The notes under the pieces: model-generated
Databases searched by the model: none
The model's input: the letters and a program-made list of their open reading frames with translations, nothing else
Told to the model about the DNA's origin: nothing
Position numbers and translations under genes: made by a program
DNA from: AP-15 sp035538335
GTDB lineage: Bacteria > Pseudomonadota > Alphaproteobacteria > ATCC43930 > CGMCC-115725
Assembly: GCA_035538335.1 (NCBI GenBank)
Contig: DATLKN010000022.1
Span: forward strand, 108,311 to 172,310
Reading direction: 5' to 3'
Length of the DNA stretch: 64,000 nt
Part shown: positions 17,001 to 26,509 of the stretch, piece after piece
Position numbering within the stretch: position 1 is the stretch's first letter
Layout of the letters: the number at the start of each line of letters is the position of its first letter

Positions 17001-18995
17001 CTAAAAGCCGACCGTGATCGTGCCGAGGATGCGCCGCTCGACCTTTGCGCCGGAAGTCTGGGTCTGCGTCGCGAATGCGAGGTTCTGGCCGGACAGCGCA
17101 AGGCTCACCCGCTCCGTCAGCCGGTAGCCGATGCGGGCGTCGAGAGCGACATAATCGCTGATCGGCGTCAGAACGAAACTCGCGCCGGAAGGCAGAAACC
17201 CGAAACTGCGCGTCTGATAGCGCAGAAATCCGTCGGCTTCCCAACGGCCTTCCGACCAGCCGACATGACCGGTGACGATGTCGGCCGGCGTCGTGCGCTG
17301 GAAATCGGTAATCGCCGCCAGATTGGACAACCCCGGGGCGAGATGATCGGCGACGAATTCGGCGCGATCGGCGATATTCCACCGCCAGTGCCCCGCCGAT
17401 CTGCCGCCGAGCCCCAGCTCCAGCCCGTTTGCCGTTGAGTCGCCGACATTGGTCGAAACGGCGAATGGAATAGTCGGCGTCAGGATCGTCGCGCCGGTAT
17501 CCGAGACGATGTCCGTGGTCCGTTCCTGGAAAGCCGTCAGCCGCAATCGGGCCCCGAACCGCGGCAGCGTCCGGTCCCAACCCAGCCCGTAATTGGTCAC
17601 GACAGTCGGCGCTAGGGTCGGCGAGCCGGTCACGCCGAGAAACGGCGACACCGAAACGAAGGCACCGTTCTGCACCAGGCTCGGGATCTGCACGCCCCGG
17701 CTCGCCAAGAGGCGCAGCGTATCTTCCGCGTCGACATGCCACACCAGCCCGCTGTTGAAGCTCGGTTCTACCAGCGTGCGGTTCCAATCCGCATTGCTGA
17801 ACGGATATCCCGGCGGCGCCGGCCCGTCGCGGCCGAGAAATCGGGTGTCGAGCCGAAAGGCATTGGTGAAGGAGAGCGACGGGGCGATGTCCCACGCCCA
17901 CATGCCGCCCGCCGCGACGACATCGTAGAACACCTCGGCGCCGGAAAAGGGCGTCGTGTCGACCGTATCGTGACGGTACTCGAAACTGGCGCGCACCGTG
18001 TGGCCGGCACCTATCTTGGAGATATCCTGCAGCTGCAGGACCGTCACCTGGTTATGCAGATCGCCCAGCCCGGAGGCAGTCGGCGTGATTTCCTGCAGCC
18101 AGTTGCTGTAGGCGGTCGCCCGGACGATGCCCACGCTCGTTTCGGCAGAGAGCCGGGCCATGGCCGAGCCGCTTTCATAGCGCGACGTGCTGAAGGTGTA
18201 GCCCGGGATCACCTCGTTCTGCTGAACTTGGCTGTGGCTCGCCTCGAGCCGCAGTTCAGCGGACTGGCCGAGGCGGACTATACCGTCGAGATCGACCGCG
18301 CCGCGATACTCGCCGCCGCGCGAGGCCGACGACATGCCCGGCGGTATCGGCGTCGAAAAATCGTCGTCGCGGTAGCCGCCGGCGGAGATGCGCAAGGCGG
18401 CCCTGTCGCCGACTTTGAAGGTTCCGATTGCCGAGCCCTGCGCGAGCCCCTGCGTGCCGCCGGTTACTGCGGCCTTGTTGATGTCGTCGTAGAGAGGGTT
18501 GTAGGTGATGATGTTGATGACTCCGCCGACCGCGTTGAACCCAAAAAGCGCGCTGTTCGGGCCTTCCACGACCTCGATCTGACGGATGTCGGACAGCTCG
18601 ACAGGAATTGCGCTCCACGGCGTGAACCCATAGTAATCGGCGTAAACCTGCCGGCCGTTGACGAGCACCAAGAGACGCGGCGAATAGACCTGGTCATAGC
18701 CACGTACGCTGAGATCGGCGTCGTCGTTCGTCCATTGCAGCACATCGATGTCGGCGAGGTGGCGCAGCACCCCGGGAATGTCGCGACTCCCGGACCGGCG
18801 GATGTCGTCAGAGGTGATTATTTGCATCGTCGCCGGCACGTCGCTGACCCGTTGCGGTGATCCGGTGACGCTCGTCGTCACTGGTTCCCCGAACAGCCGT
18901 GCGAGCGCGCCGTAGTCGAGGGATTGTCCGTGCGCGCTGCCGAAGCTGGCCAGAAGGGTCGCGACGCAGGCCGCAATCAGCCAATTTTTCTTCAT
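17001..18995 (-). CDS. TonB-dependent outer-membrane receptor
   Basis: 664 residues with a Sec signal peptide (cut after about residue 23, AHG-Q). The plug domain (about 40-170) contains VPATMQIITSDDIRRSG, LVLVNGRQVY and EVVEGPNSALFGFNAVGGVINIIT, followed by a 22-strand-type barrel ending in a C-terminal phenylalanine. TonB receptors import iron chelates, cobalamin or oligomers; the ligand cannot be read. It is the last gene of a five-gene leftward operon whose upstream members are a YfiR-like protein, a GGDEF/EAL protein, a kinase and an NtrC-type regulator, suggesting a receptor tied to a signalling circuit. Confidence 0.93.
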   Translation of the reverse strand: MKKNWLIAACVATLLASFGSAHGQSLDYGALARLFGEPVTTSVTGSPQRVSDVPATMQIITSDDIRRSGSRDIPGVLRHLADIDVLQWTNDDADLSVRGYDQVYSPRLLVLVNGRQVYADYYGFTPWSAIPVELSDIRQIEVVEGPNSALFGFNAVGGVINIITYNPLYDDINKAAVTGGTQGLAQGSAIGTFKVGDRAALRISAGGYRDDDFSTPIPPGMSSASRGGEYRGAVDLDGIVRLGQSAELRLEASHSQVQQNEVIPGYTFSTSRYESGSAMARLSAETSVGIVRATAYSNWLQEITPTASGLGDLHNQVTVLQLQDISKIGAGHTVRASFEYRHDTVDTTPFSGAEVFYDVVAAGGMWAWDIAPSLSFTNAFRLDTRFLGRDGPAPPGYPFSNADWNRTLVEPSFNSGLVWHVDAEDTLRLLASRGVQIPSLVQNGAFVSVSPFLGVTGSPTLAPTVVTNYGLGWDRTLPRFGARLRLTAFQERTTDIVSDTGATILTPTIPFAVSTNVGDSTANGLELGLGGRSAGHWRWNIADRAEFVADHLAPGLSNLAAITDFQRTTPADIVTGHVGWSEGRWEADGFLRYQTRSFGFLPSGASFVLTPISDYVALDARIGYRLTERVSLALSGQNLAFATQTQTSGAKVERRILGTITVGF

Positions 18996-19038
18996 CTTGC
19001 CCCTCTCGACTCGACGCCCAGATATCCGCGCCGCGGGC

Positions 19039-19593
19039 TCAGATCTCGGTGATCAGCATGCGAAAGGCGGTGGAGAAAGTGGTGCCGCTGGCGCCGGCGG
19101 CGGCGCGGTTGACGAGAATTTCCACCCTCGGCTCCGACCGTACTCCAACGACGCAGGTCCCCCGTTTCACTTGCGCGATGTCGGTGGTGACGCAGGGAAT
19201 TCGCTTTGCATCGCTCACGGCGGCGACCCTGGCGGCCGCCGCGCCGACCCCGTGCGTGAGGAAGAGCAGATCCACCTTGGCCCGCTCGACCTCGTCTATC
19301 CTCACCATCACCGGCCGCAGAACGAGATTGCCCGCGCGCAACCCACCCCTGAGGATGTCGCGCAAGGAAGTGGCCTCCGCATTGGATCGCGGGTCGCCAG
19401 GGGCGCAGACGATGCCGACCCGAACATCGCCGGTCGGTGGATTTTCGAGAAAGCTCAAGGCGCGCGCCGCGATCACGAGATCGTTGTGAGTGACCCCGGC
19501 GCAGGCGGGCGACAGCGCCCCGAGCAAGGCGCATAGGAGCAGCGGCGTCGCAATGGCTATCATGCAAATCGTTCCGATGAGCCGCCGCATCAT
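19039..19593 (-). CDS. YfiR-like (DUF4154-like) periplasmic protein
   Basis: 184 residues with a hydrophobic N-terminal signal sequence ending near SPACAG. The mature part has alternating strands and helices and a C-terminal RVEILVNRAAA(x11)FRMLI segment that resembles the YfiR/DUF4154 family (pattern: RFEINLAAA...SSQLL). Three cysteines remain after the signal, so a disulphide is possible as in YfiR. YfiR represses a partner diguanylate cyclase from the periplasm. Here ATG 19593 overlaps the stop of a membrane GGDEF/EAL gene by 4 bp, which supports the assignment. The resemblance is by eye and needs a profile search. Confidence 0.6.
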   Translation of the reverse strand: MMRRLIGTICMIAIATPLLLCALLGALSPACAGVTHNDLVIAARALSFLENPPTGDVRVGIVCAPGDPRSNAEATSLRDILRGGLRAGNLVLRPVMVRIDEVERAKVDLLFLTHGVGAAAARVAAVSDAKRIPCVTTDIAQVKRGTCVVGVRSEPRVEILVNRAAAGASGTTFSTAFRMLITEI

Positions 19594-21698
19594 CCGTTGT
19601 CCGCAACCTCCTTTGCTGTCGCGGAATGCGGCCTTATGCTGCCCTGCCGGAGCAATTCGTCGGCGCGCGCGGCGACGACCGCCTCGCTGAAGTAATGGCC
19701 CTGCGCCTGGCCGGTGGAGCCGGTCGAGACGAGGAGCGACCGCTGCTCTTCGGTTTCGACGCCTTCGGCAATGACTTCGATGCCGAACTCTCGCGCGAGG
19801 CTGATGATGGCGCGGATGGTCGCAGCCCGATCGGGATCCCGCACCGCCTCGCTGATGAAGGATTGCGCGATCTTGAGATGGTTGACGCGATAGGCGCGCA
19901 AATACTCGAACGACGAGTACTCGGTACCGAAATCGTCCAGTGCGATTTTTGCCCCGAGCCGGCGCAACTCCGCGAGGACGCCGCTCTGCGACCATGTCGC
20001 CTGCGCCAGCGCCGCCTCGGTGACGTCGAATTCGAGGTCGCTCGGGAACAGCCCCCATTTGGCGGCGCTTTTGGCGACATCGCTGACAAGGCCGCTGCCG
20101 GCCCTGATCTGCGCCAATGAGAGGTTGATGGACATGATCGGTGGGCCCACGCCTTCGTCGCGCCAAATCTTTAATTGGCGACAGGCTCGGTCGAGCACCC
20201 ACTGGCCGAGGGCGAGGATGGTCCCGGTCTTTTCGGCAATCGGAATGAAGGCGGGAGGATGGAGCAGGCCGCGAGTCGGATGATGCCAGCGCACGAGTGC
20301 TTCCATGCCGACAATCTTGCCGGACACCAGCTCAACCTGCGGCTGGTAATAAAGTTCGAGCTGATCGCACTCGATCGCGCGGCGCAGATCGTCGGCGAGC
20401 GTAATGCGCGTCAGCACCTCCCGGTCGAGCTCATCCGAATGAAAACGGTACTGGTTGCGCGCCTCGTCCTTGGCGCGATAGAGCGCCAGATCGGCCTGCG
20501 CCAGCATCGCATCGGGACCGGCGCTCGCGGAGGAGAAAGGGCAAATGCCTATACTGACGCCGATGTGCATCTCGTTCCCGCCGAGCGCGAACGGACGACC
20601 GAGGGATGCCTGAATTTTCGCAGCCAACGCGCCGGCGTTAGCGGGCTCGCCCATATCCGTCTGCAATATGGCGAATTCGTCGCCGCCGAGGCGGGCCACA
20701 AGATCCGCTTCGCGCGTCGTCCCCTTCAGGCGCAAGGCGACCTCGCGCAGCAGCAGATCGCCGATCGGATGACCAAGCGTGTCGTTGATGTTCTTGAAAT
20801 GGTCGAGGTCGAGGTAGAGGACGGCGAAAGGGCTGGCGCCGCGATTGCTCGCCGCAAAAGCCTGGCCGAGCCGGTCGATGAAGGTCGCCCTGTTGGCGAG
20901 CCCGGTCAACGCGTCGGTCCGGGCGAGCAGCGCGATTTTTTCTTCCGCAGCCTTGCGCTCGACGAGCTCGGTCTCGAGCTGCGCGTTCGCGTCCCGCAGC
21001 TCGGCGGTGCGCTGCGCCACGGTGACTTCCAGCTGCGCGCGATGAAGCGCCAGCTGCGTGGCTCGCTCCTCCGCCATTGCCACGCTTCGCTCCGCCGCCG
21101 CTCGCTGTCGCAATGCATTCATCAAGACGCGCGTCAGCAGCAAAAGCGCAGCCGAGAACGCCAGCAGCACGCCGATCTGGTCGCGTGCCGCGTGCCGCCA
21201 GGAACGCAGCGCATCGGCGACCGGCAACGCCGCATGCACCGTGAAATCGCCGCGGTGTTCCCTGGCGAGAATAAAAGGACCGAAGCCGCTCTTGGGCTGC
21301 TGCCCGGCGGAGATGTGCCCATCACTCTCCACCCAGATGAATGCCGTCGGGTATTGCAGGAGAGCACGCCAGATCGCGGCCCTGCGGGTTGCGGCATGCG
21401 CATCGAACGGAGCGCTGCCCAGCTTTTCCGCGAGCCCGTTGAAGTCGGCGAGCCTTTCCACCGTCATCGACAGCTGAACCTGAGCCCGCTCGAGGGCGTG
21501 TTCCCGGTTGGCGATCATCAAAGCTACGGCAATGATCCATATGCCGATGAGGGCCACGAGCATCATCGGGAAGATCAGCCGATCGGGATTGCGCGGGTGC
21601 CGACCGGGCGCCGCGCCGTCGCCAGTGCGGGCGGAGCGCCCGCGCCGCCATTCCCGTATCCACCGAGAGGATGTTTGCCGCCTCTGCCGGAACGACAC
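19590..21698 (-). CDS. Membrane GGDEF-EAL protein (c-di-GMP cyclase/phosphodiesterase)
   Basis: About 702 residues from GTG 21698 (start uncertain; the frame stays open further upstream but would run into the kinase gene). Membrane helices at about 43-63 and 175-195 enclose a periplasmic sensor of about 110 residues. A coiled coil (about 205-255) leads to GGDEF at 338-342, with an intact I-site R329xxD332, then an EAL domain starting near 435 with MEALVRW (E466) and DDFGTEYSS. Both active sites look complete, so it may make and degrade c-di-GMP. It is coupled to the YfiR-like gene. Confidence 0.9.
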   Translation of the reverse strand: MSFRQRRQTSSRWIREWRRGRSARTGDGAAPGRHPRNPDRLIFPMMLVALIGIWIIAVALMIANREHALERAQVQLSMTVERLADFNGLAEKLGSAPFDAHAATRRAAIWRALLQYPTAFIWVESDGHISAGQQPKSGFGPFILAREHRGDFTVHAALPVADALRSWRHAARDQIGVLLAFSAALLLLTRVLMNALRQRAAAERSVAMAEERATQLALHRAQLEVTVAQRTAELRDANAQLETELVERKAAEEKIALLARTDALTGLANRATFIDRLGQAFAASNRGASPFAVLYLDLDHFKNINDTLGHPIGDLLLREVALRLKGTTREADLVARLGGDEFAILQTDMGEPANAGALAAKIQASLGRPFALGGNEMHIGVSIGICPFSSASAGPDAMLAQADLALYRAKDEARNQYRFHSDELDREVLTRITLADDLRRAIECDQLELYYQPQVELVSGKIVGMEALVRWHHPTRGLLHPPAFIPIAEKTGTILALGQWVLDRACRQLKIWRDEGVGPPIMSINLSLAQIRAGSGLVSDVAKSAAKWGLFPSDLEFDVTEAALAQATWSQSGVLAELRRLGAKIALDDFGTEYSSFEYLRAYRVNHLKIAQSFISEAVRDPDRAATIRAIISLAREFGIEVIAEGVETEEQRSLLVSTGSTGQAQGHYFSEAVVAARADELLRQGSIRPHSATAKEVADNG

Positions 21699-21777
21699 CG
21701 GGGTCAACCCGCAGGTGGCGGAGCCGAAAGGATTCCCGACGCCGTCCGATCGGGCTTGAATTGGAAAAAATGCGTCA

Positions 21778-22962
21778 TCACCCTTGCGGCGCCGCGCTCG
21801 CTCGCAGCCTGATGACGAACAGCGTTCCCTCGCCCGGCCGCGATCGAACGGCAATGCCGCCGCGATGCTGTTGGACAATCGAGTGCGACACCGAAAGCCC
21901 GAGCCCGGAGCGCCGCGTATCGCTTCGTGTCGTGAAAAACGGATCGAAGATGCGCGGCAGATCGGTTTCCGGGATGCCGCAACCGGTATCGCCGATCTCG
22001 ACCGCGATATCCTCCCCCTCGCGGCGGATCGCGAGAGACAGCTGGCCGCCGGCAGGCATTGCCTGAAATGCATTGGCGATCATATTGATCATCACGAGCT
22101 CGAGAAGGTGCTGCACGCCGTCGGTGCAAAACGAGGCGGCTGGAGCATCGACGGGGCCCTCGACGTTCCAGCTGACCGTGACCCCGGCTGCAGCCTCGCC
22201 CGATGCGAACATCAGCGCGTTGCGCAACAGCTCGACCACATCGACCTGCGTCGTCTCGCGCCCGCGACCCGGCCGCGCGAAGCACAACAGGCTTTCGACG
22301 ACCCGCGAGGCTCGCGCGATGCCGGCGATCACCTTCTCGACGCATTCCTGCTGCATTGGTGCCGAGACGGTCCGATTTTTCAGCAGCTGCGCCGCCGCCG
22401 AACTGATCCCGAGCGGATTGCGCAGCTCATGCGCGATCTCGCCGATAACCATGCCGAGCGCGGCGAGCTTCTCTGCTTGTCGGAGCTGCGCCTCGAGAGC
22501 GCGCCGCTCCGCGGCGGCATGTTCGCCGCCCTCGGCGGCGCTTTCGTCACGCAGCTGCGCCTGGCGCGCCTCGCCGATTGCCGCCGGCAAGTCCGTCAAT
22601 TCGTCCAGAACCAGGATCGCCGCGCGACCGCCGCAACACAATGGCAGCGGGCCGATGCTGTAAGTGTAGATGCGCTGCGGCATGCCCGGCATGCGGTGGC
22701 TGATCCGTTCGCGCAGCACCCGCGCTCCCGATCCGATGACCTCGCGAATGCGATCGTCGAAACCGCCTTCCCAGAACGCGACCGGAAAGACATCGCAAAT
22801 TCGGCGGCCGATCATGTCGCTGCCGGTCGTGCGCGCGGTGGCGAGGAACGACCGGCTGGCGTGCAGCACCCGCAGCTGATTATCGATGACCAGTATTGCC
22901 GACAGACTGGCCGACATGATCGCGTTGAAAAAGCCTTCGTAATCGATGCCGGGCAGACCCAT
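21778..22962 (-). CDS. Soluble PAS-domain sensor histidine kinase (NtrB-like)
   Basis: 394 residues without membrane segments, starting at ATG 22962 with AAGGGGG upstream. A PAS domain covers about 8-125, a coiled linker 130-165, HisKA with H178 in GEIAHELRNPLG, and an ATPase domain with an N box (NMIANAFQAM), DTGCGIP and SGLGLSVS. This is the NtrB/AtoS pattern that partners sigma-54 activators, matching the gene 23 bases upstream. The adjacent cysteines C109-C110 in the PAS domain could sense redox or metal; that is speculative. Confidence 0.92.
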   Translation of the reverse strand: MGLPGIDYEGFFNAIMSASLSAILVIDNQLRVLHASRSFLATARTTGSDMIGRRICDVFPVAFWEGGFDDRIREVIGSGARVLRERISHRMPGMPQRIYTYSIGPLPLCCGGRAAILVLDELTDLPAAIGEARQAQLRDESAAEGGEHAAAERRALEAQLRQAEKLAALGMVIGEIAHELRNPLGISSAAAQLLKNRTVSAPMQQECVEKVIAGIARASRVVESLLCFARPGRGRETTQVDVVELLRNALMFASGEAAAGVTVSWNVEGPVDAPAASFCTDGVQHLLELVMINMIANAFQAMPAGGQLSLAIRREGEDIAVEIGDTGCGIPETDLPRIFDPFFTTRSDTRRSGLGLSVSHSIVQQHRGGIAVRSRPGEGTLFVIRLRASAAPQG

Positions 22963-22985
22963 TGCGCGACCCCCCTTCGCAATTC

Positions 22986-24419
<1,434 letters not shown>

Positions 24420-24656
24420 CAGTGTTGCGCCCCGAAGATACTGAGTTTGCCCGGTTCTGTCATATATGTCACCTAACAAACCTAATAAAACTCTCCACTA
24501 GCAAACAGCGTGATTTATGAATGTCAAATGCATCGACATATCTTTGACGATATCTGCCGTCTCATCCGCTATATTTTCTCACATTCTTCGGAATGTACCT
24601 ATTTCATATTTTTTATATACTAATGAGTACCTTAGAAATTTAGTCTAGATTCTCCG

Positions 24657-24677
24657 AATCGGATCCCTTTTCCGATT
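24657..24677. promoter_or_regulatory. Inverted repeat, possible operator
   Basis: AATCGGA (24657-24663) and TCCGATT (24671-24677) form a perfect 7-base inverted repeat with a 7-base spacer. Its right arm overlaps the proposed -35 of the rightward promoter, as expected for a repressor site. No T-tract follows on either strand, so it is not a terminator. Confidence 0.45.
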
Positions 24678-24703
24678 GAGGTTTCTACAAGCGTCGGTAT
24701 ACT
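24676..24703 (+). promoter_or_regulatory. Candidate sigma-70 promoter for the zinc-ribbon gene
   Basis: TTGAGG (24676-24681), 16 bases, TATACT (24698-24703), about 50 bases before ATG 24757. The -10 matches the consensus in five of six positions. It overlaps the inverted repeat at 24657-24677. Confidence 0.45.
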
Positions 24704-24756
24704 ATGTCAATGATGACTCTCTGTTTACGAGTTGAGAAACCTGCGGAGCGCACACG

Positions 24757-25506
24757 ATGACGATCCTGTCGCAGCCCTATTTCCGCAATGAGCAAGCCGC
24801 GCTATCCAAGCTCGAGGCGCTGATCTGGCCGCGTGGACCCGTCTGCCTGCATTGCGGCGCCACGAACCGCATCGGCAACGTCGTCGGCAAAGGGGCGCGC
24901 CCGGGGCTGAAATTCTGCTGCCGCTGCCGCAAACAGTTTCGCGTCACGATGGGCACCGTCTTCGAAGGCAGTCACGTCCCCATTCACAAATGGTTGCAGG
25001 CCTGCTTCCTTCTGACCGCGAGCGATACCGGGATCAGCGCGCACCAGCTGCATCTGCGACTCGACATCACCAACAAGACAGCGCTCAGCATGGTGCATCG
25101 CCTCGCCGAGATCGCCAGCCGCGATGCCGCCTCTCCGCCCGCCGCGGGAGCGGAGAGCAAATGGGCGAGCGCGGCCAAGGGCCGCTTTACCCGCGTGCGC
25201 TGGCGCCGCCGCAGCGCTCGCCGCGTGGCGGCTCGCGGCTCGGAATCGGTGCCCGAGCCGAACGACGGCGAGGAGGTCCCTTGGGCAACCCCGCCGGCGG
25301 GAGCGACGCGGCAGTACCTGCGCTTTCTCGAAACGGCGCAAGAACTCGAGTGTCGCGATGACCAAGCGGCGTTCGAGCAGGCGCTCGCACGAATTGCGCA
25401 ATATCCGGCGCCGAGGCGGCGGACGCGAAAATCGATTGCCGCCTCCGAAAGCGACGCCGAGGCTCCATCGCATGCCCGGTTGCCCAGGGCGCGTCGCGCG
25501 TACTGA
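24757..25506 (+). CDS. Zinc-ribbon protein derived from an IS1595-type transposase, no DDE domain
   Basis: 249 residues. The first 120 match the N-terminal part of IS1595/ISXO2-type transposases: a zinc ribbon with C30-x2-C33 and C54-x2-C57, then FRVTMGTVFEGSHVPIHKWLQA and a helix-turn-helix-like stretch (GISAHQLHLRL). The catalytic DDE domain that should follow is missing. Instead there is a basic, low-complexity, Arg/Ala-rich tail with a short helical region near 185-215. No terminal inverted repeats flank it. It is either a decayed transposase or a domesticated DNA-binding protein; the intact frame and plausible promoter favour the latter. Confidence 0.75.
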   Translation: MTILSQPYFRNEQAALSKLEALIWPRGPVCLHCGATNRIGNVVGKGARPGLKFCCRCRKQFRVTMGTVFEGSHVPIHKWLQACFLLTASDTGISAHQLHLRLDITNKTALSMVHRLAEIASRDAASPPAAGAESKWASAAKGRFTRVRWRRRSARRVAARGSESVPEPNDGEEVPWATPPAGATRQYLRFLETAQELECRDDQAAFEQALARIAQYPAPRRRTRKSIAASESDAEAPSHARLPRARRAY

Positions 25507-25774
25507 CGCCCTTCGCGGCAAGGCCTACCGAAGTTCGGCCAGCGCTGCTCGGAAATCCTTCGAGCCGAGTTTCACCGCGCTTACGGCGTGCTGGGTTCTT
25601 CCTTGAGAGGGAAACATCCGGCACAGCGCACCGCGCCGCCCGATCGCACAGCAGCCGCAGCTGCGCGGCTGACATTTCGTCGGTGCGATCCGCAAGCACG
25701 GCAAGGTCGATCCCCGCTTCCCTGCGGTTACCTGCCGGCGAGGCCGCCGATCGGACGGCCGATGGCTCCCCAGC

Positions 25775-26287
25775 TCAGCCGGATTTTGCGGCGCCGCCGC
25801 CCTGCGGGCGATACCGCCAGGTCTTGCTGTCGGCGATCCGCTCGATCGATTGCCGCCCCTCGAGCTGATTGAGCGCGTGCCGGATCGAGGTGAAGGCCAT
25901 CGCGATCCCACGCTCGCGCCGCAAGGCGTTGCGGATGTCTGTCGGGCGGGCCGCGCGCGGTGCGATCGACCGCAGCATCTCCTCCACCATTCGAGCATTG
26001 TTGCCGCGCCCCGGCTGCTGCGCCGCGGGCTTGCCGGCAGCGGCTCGCTTCGCTGCCGAGGCCGGCTGCCGGGGCCGCTTTGCCGCCGGCCGTTCTAGCT
26101 TCGATCGCGTCCGCCGCGGCGCCGGGTTCGCCGCCAGCGCAGGCGCCGCCGCTTCCGCGCCGCGGCTGGACGGCCGCGACGCAAGTTGGCGCACCGCCTG
26201 CATCGCTGCGGAGTATCCTTCGGCATAGGCTTCTCGACGTATCGCTTCGATCTGCTCCTGCAGCAGTGCCAGTGCTGTCTTCGCCAT
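25775..26287 (-). CDS. Basic protein with predicted C-terminal winged helix
   Basis: 170 residues from ATG 26287; family not recognised. An N-terminal amphipathic helix (about 1-38, QEQIEAIRREAYAEGY) is followed by a 60-residue Ala/Pro/Lys/Arg linker reminiscent of histone-like tails (PRRTRSK, AAKRPRQPA). A compact C-terminal domain of about 65 residues follows, containing MVEEMLRSIAP, PTDIRNAL, FTSIRHALNQLE and a final strand TWRYRP, consistent with a winged helix. It converges on the zinc-ribbon gene, and both carry similar basic linkers. A role in DNA binding is inferred from composition only. Confidence 0.65.
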   Translation of the reverse strand: MAKTALALLQEQIEAIRREAYAEGYSAAMQAVRQLASRPSSRGAEAAAPALAANPAPRRTRSKLERPAAKRPRQPASAAKRAAAGKPAAQQPGRGNNARMVEEMLRSIAPRAARPTDIRNALRRERGIAMAFTSIRHALNQLEGRQSIERIADSKTWRYRPQGGGAAKSG

Positions 26288-26509
26288 TGGTCGCGTCCGC
26301 ATCTCTTTAGCCGCCGCACAGCTTAACAGGCTCCTGCCGCAAAAGATAGTTCGCACAACGTCCAGGCCGAGTGGCATGGCACCGACGCGCCACCGACCGG
26401 TTCAGCCGCGCCTGGCCGGACCGAATGAACGTCTTTGCCGGCAGCGGCGTTGTCATTGAAACGCTCGCCAGCCTGCCCCTTAAAGACAACCGCTCCAACG
26501 GTCCCGCCG

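Larger units (their letters stand above)
24420..24756. other. AT-rich divergent intergenic region
   Basis: 337 bases markedly richer in A+T than the rest of the window, containing TATATAC, ATATTTTTTATAT and similar tracts. It separates the signalling operon (leftward) from the zinc-ribbon gene (rightward). A TTGACA on the minus strand (24522-24527) is a possible -35 for the operon, but no good -10 follows. It may be foreign DNA or a strongly regulated promoter region. Confidence 0.7.

Noticed and set aside
24420..24756. Sigma-54 promoter for the NtrC-type operon
   Set aside because: No TGGCAC-N5-TTGC match on the minus strand; the activator may act elsewhere.
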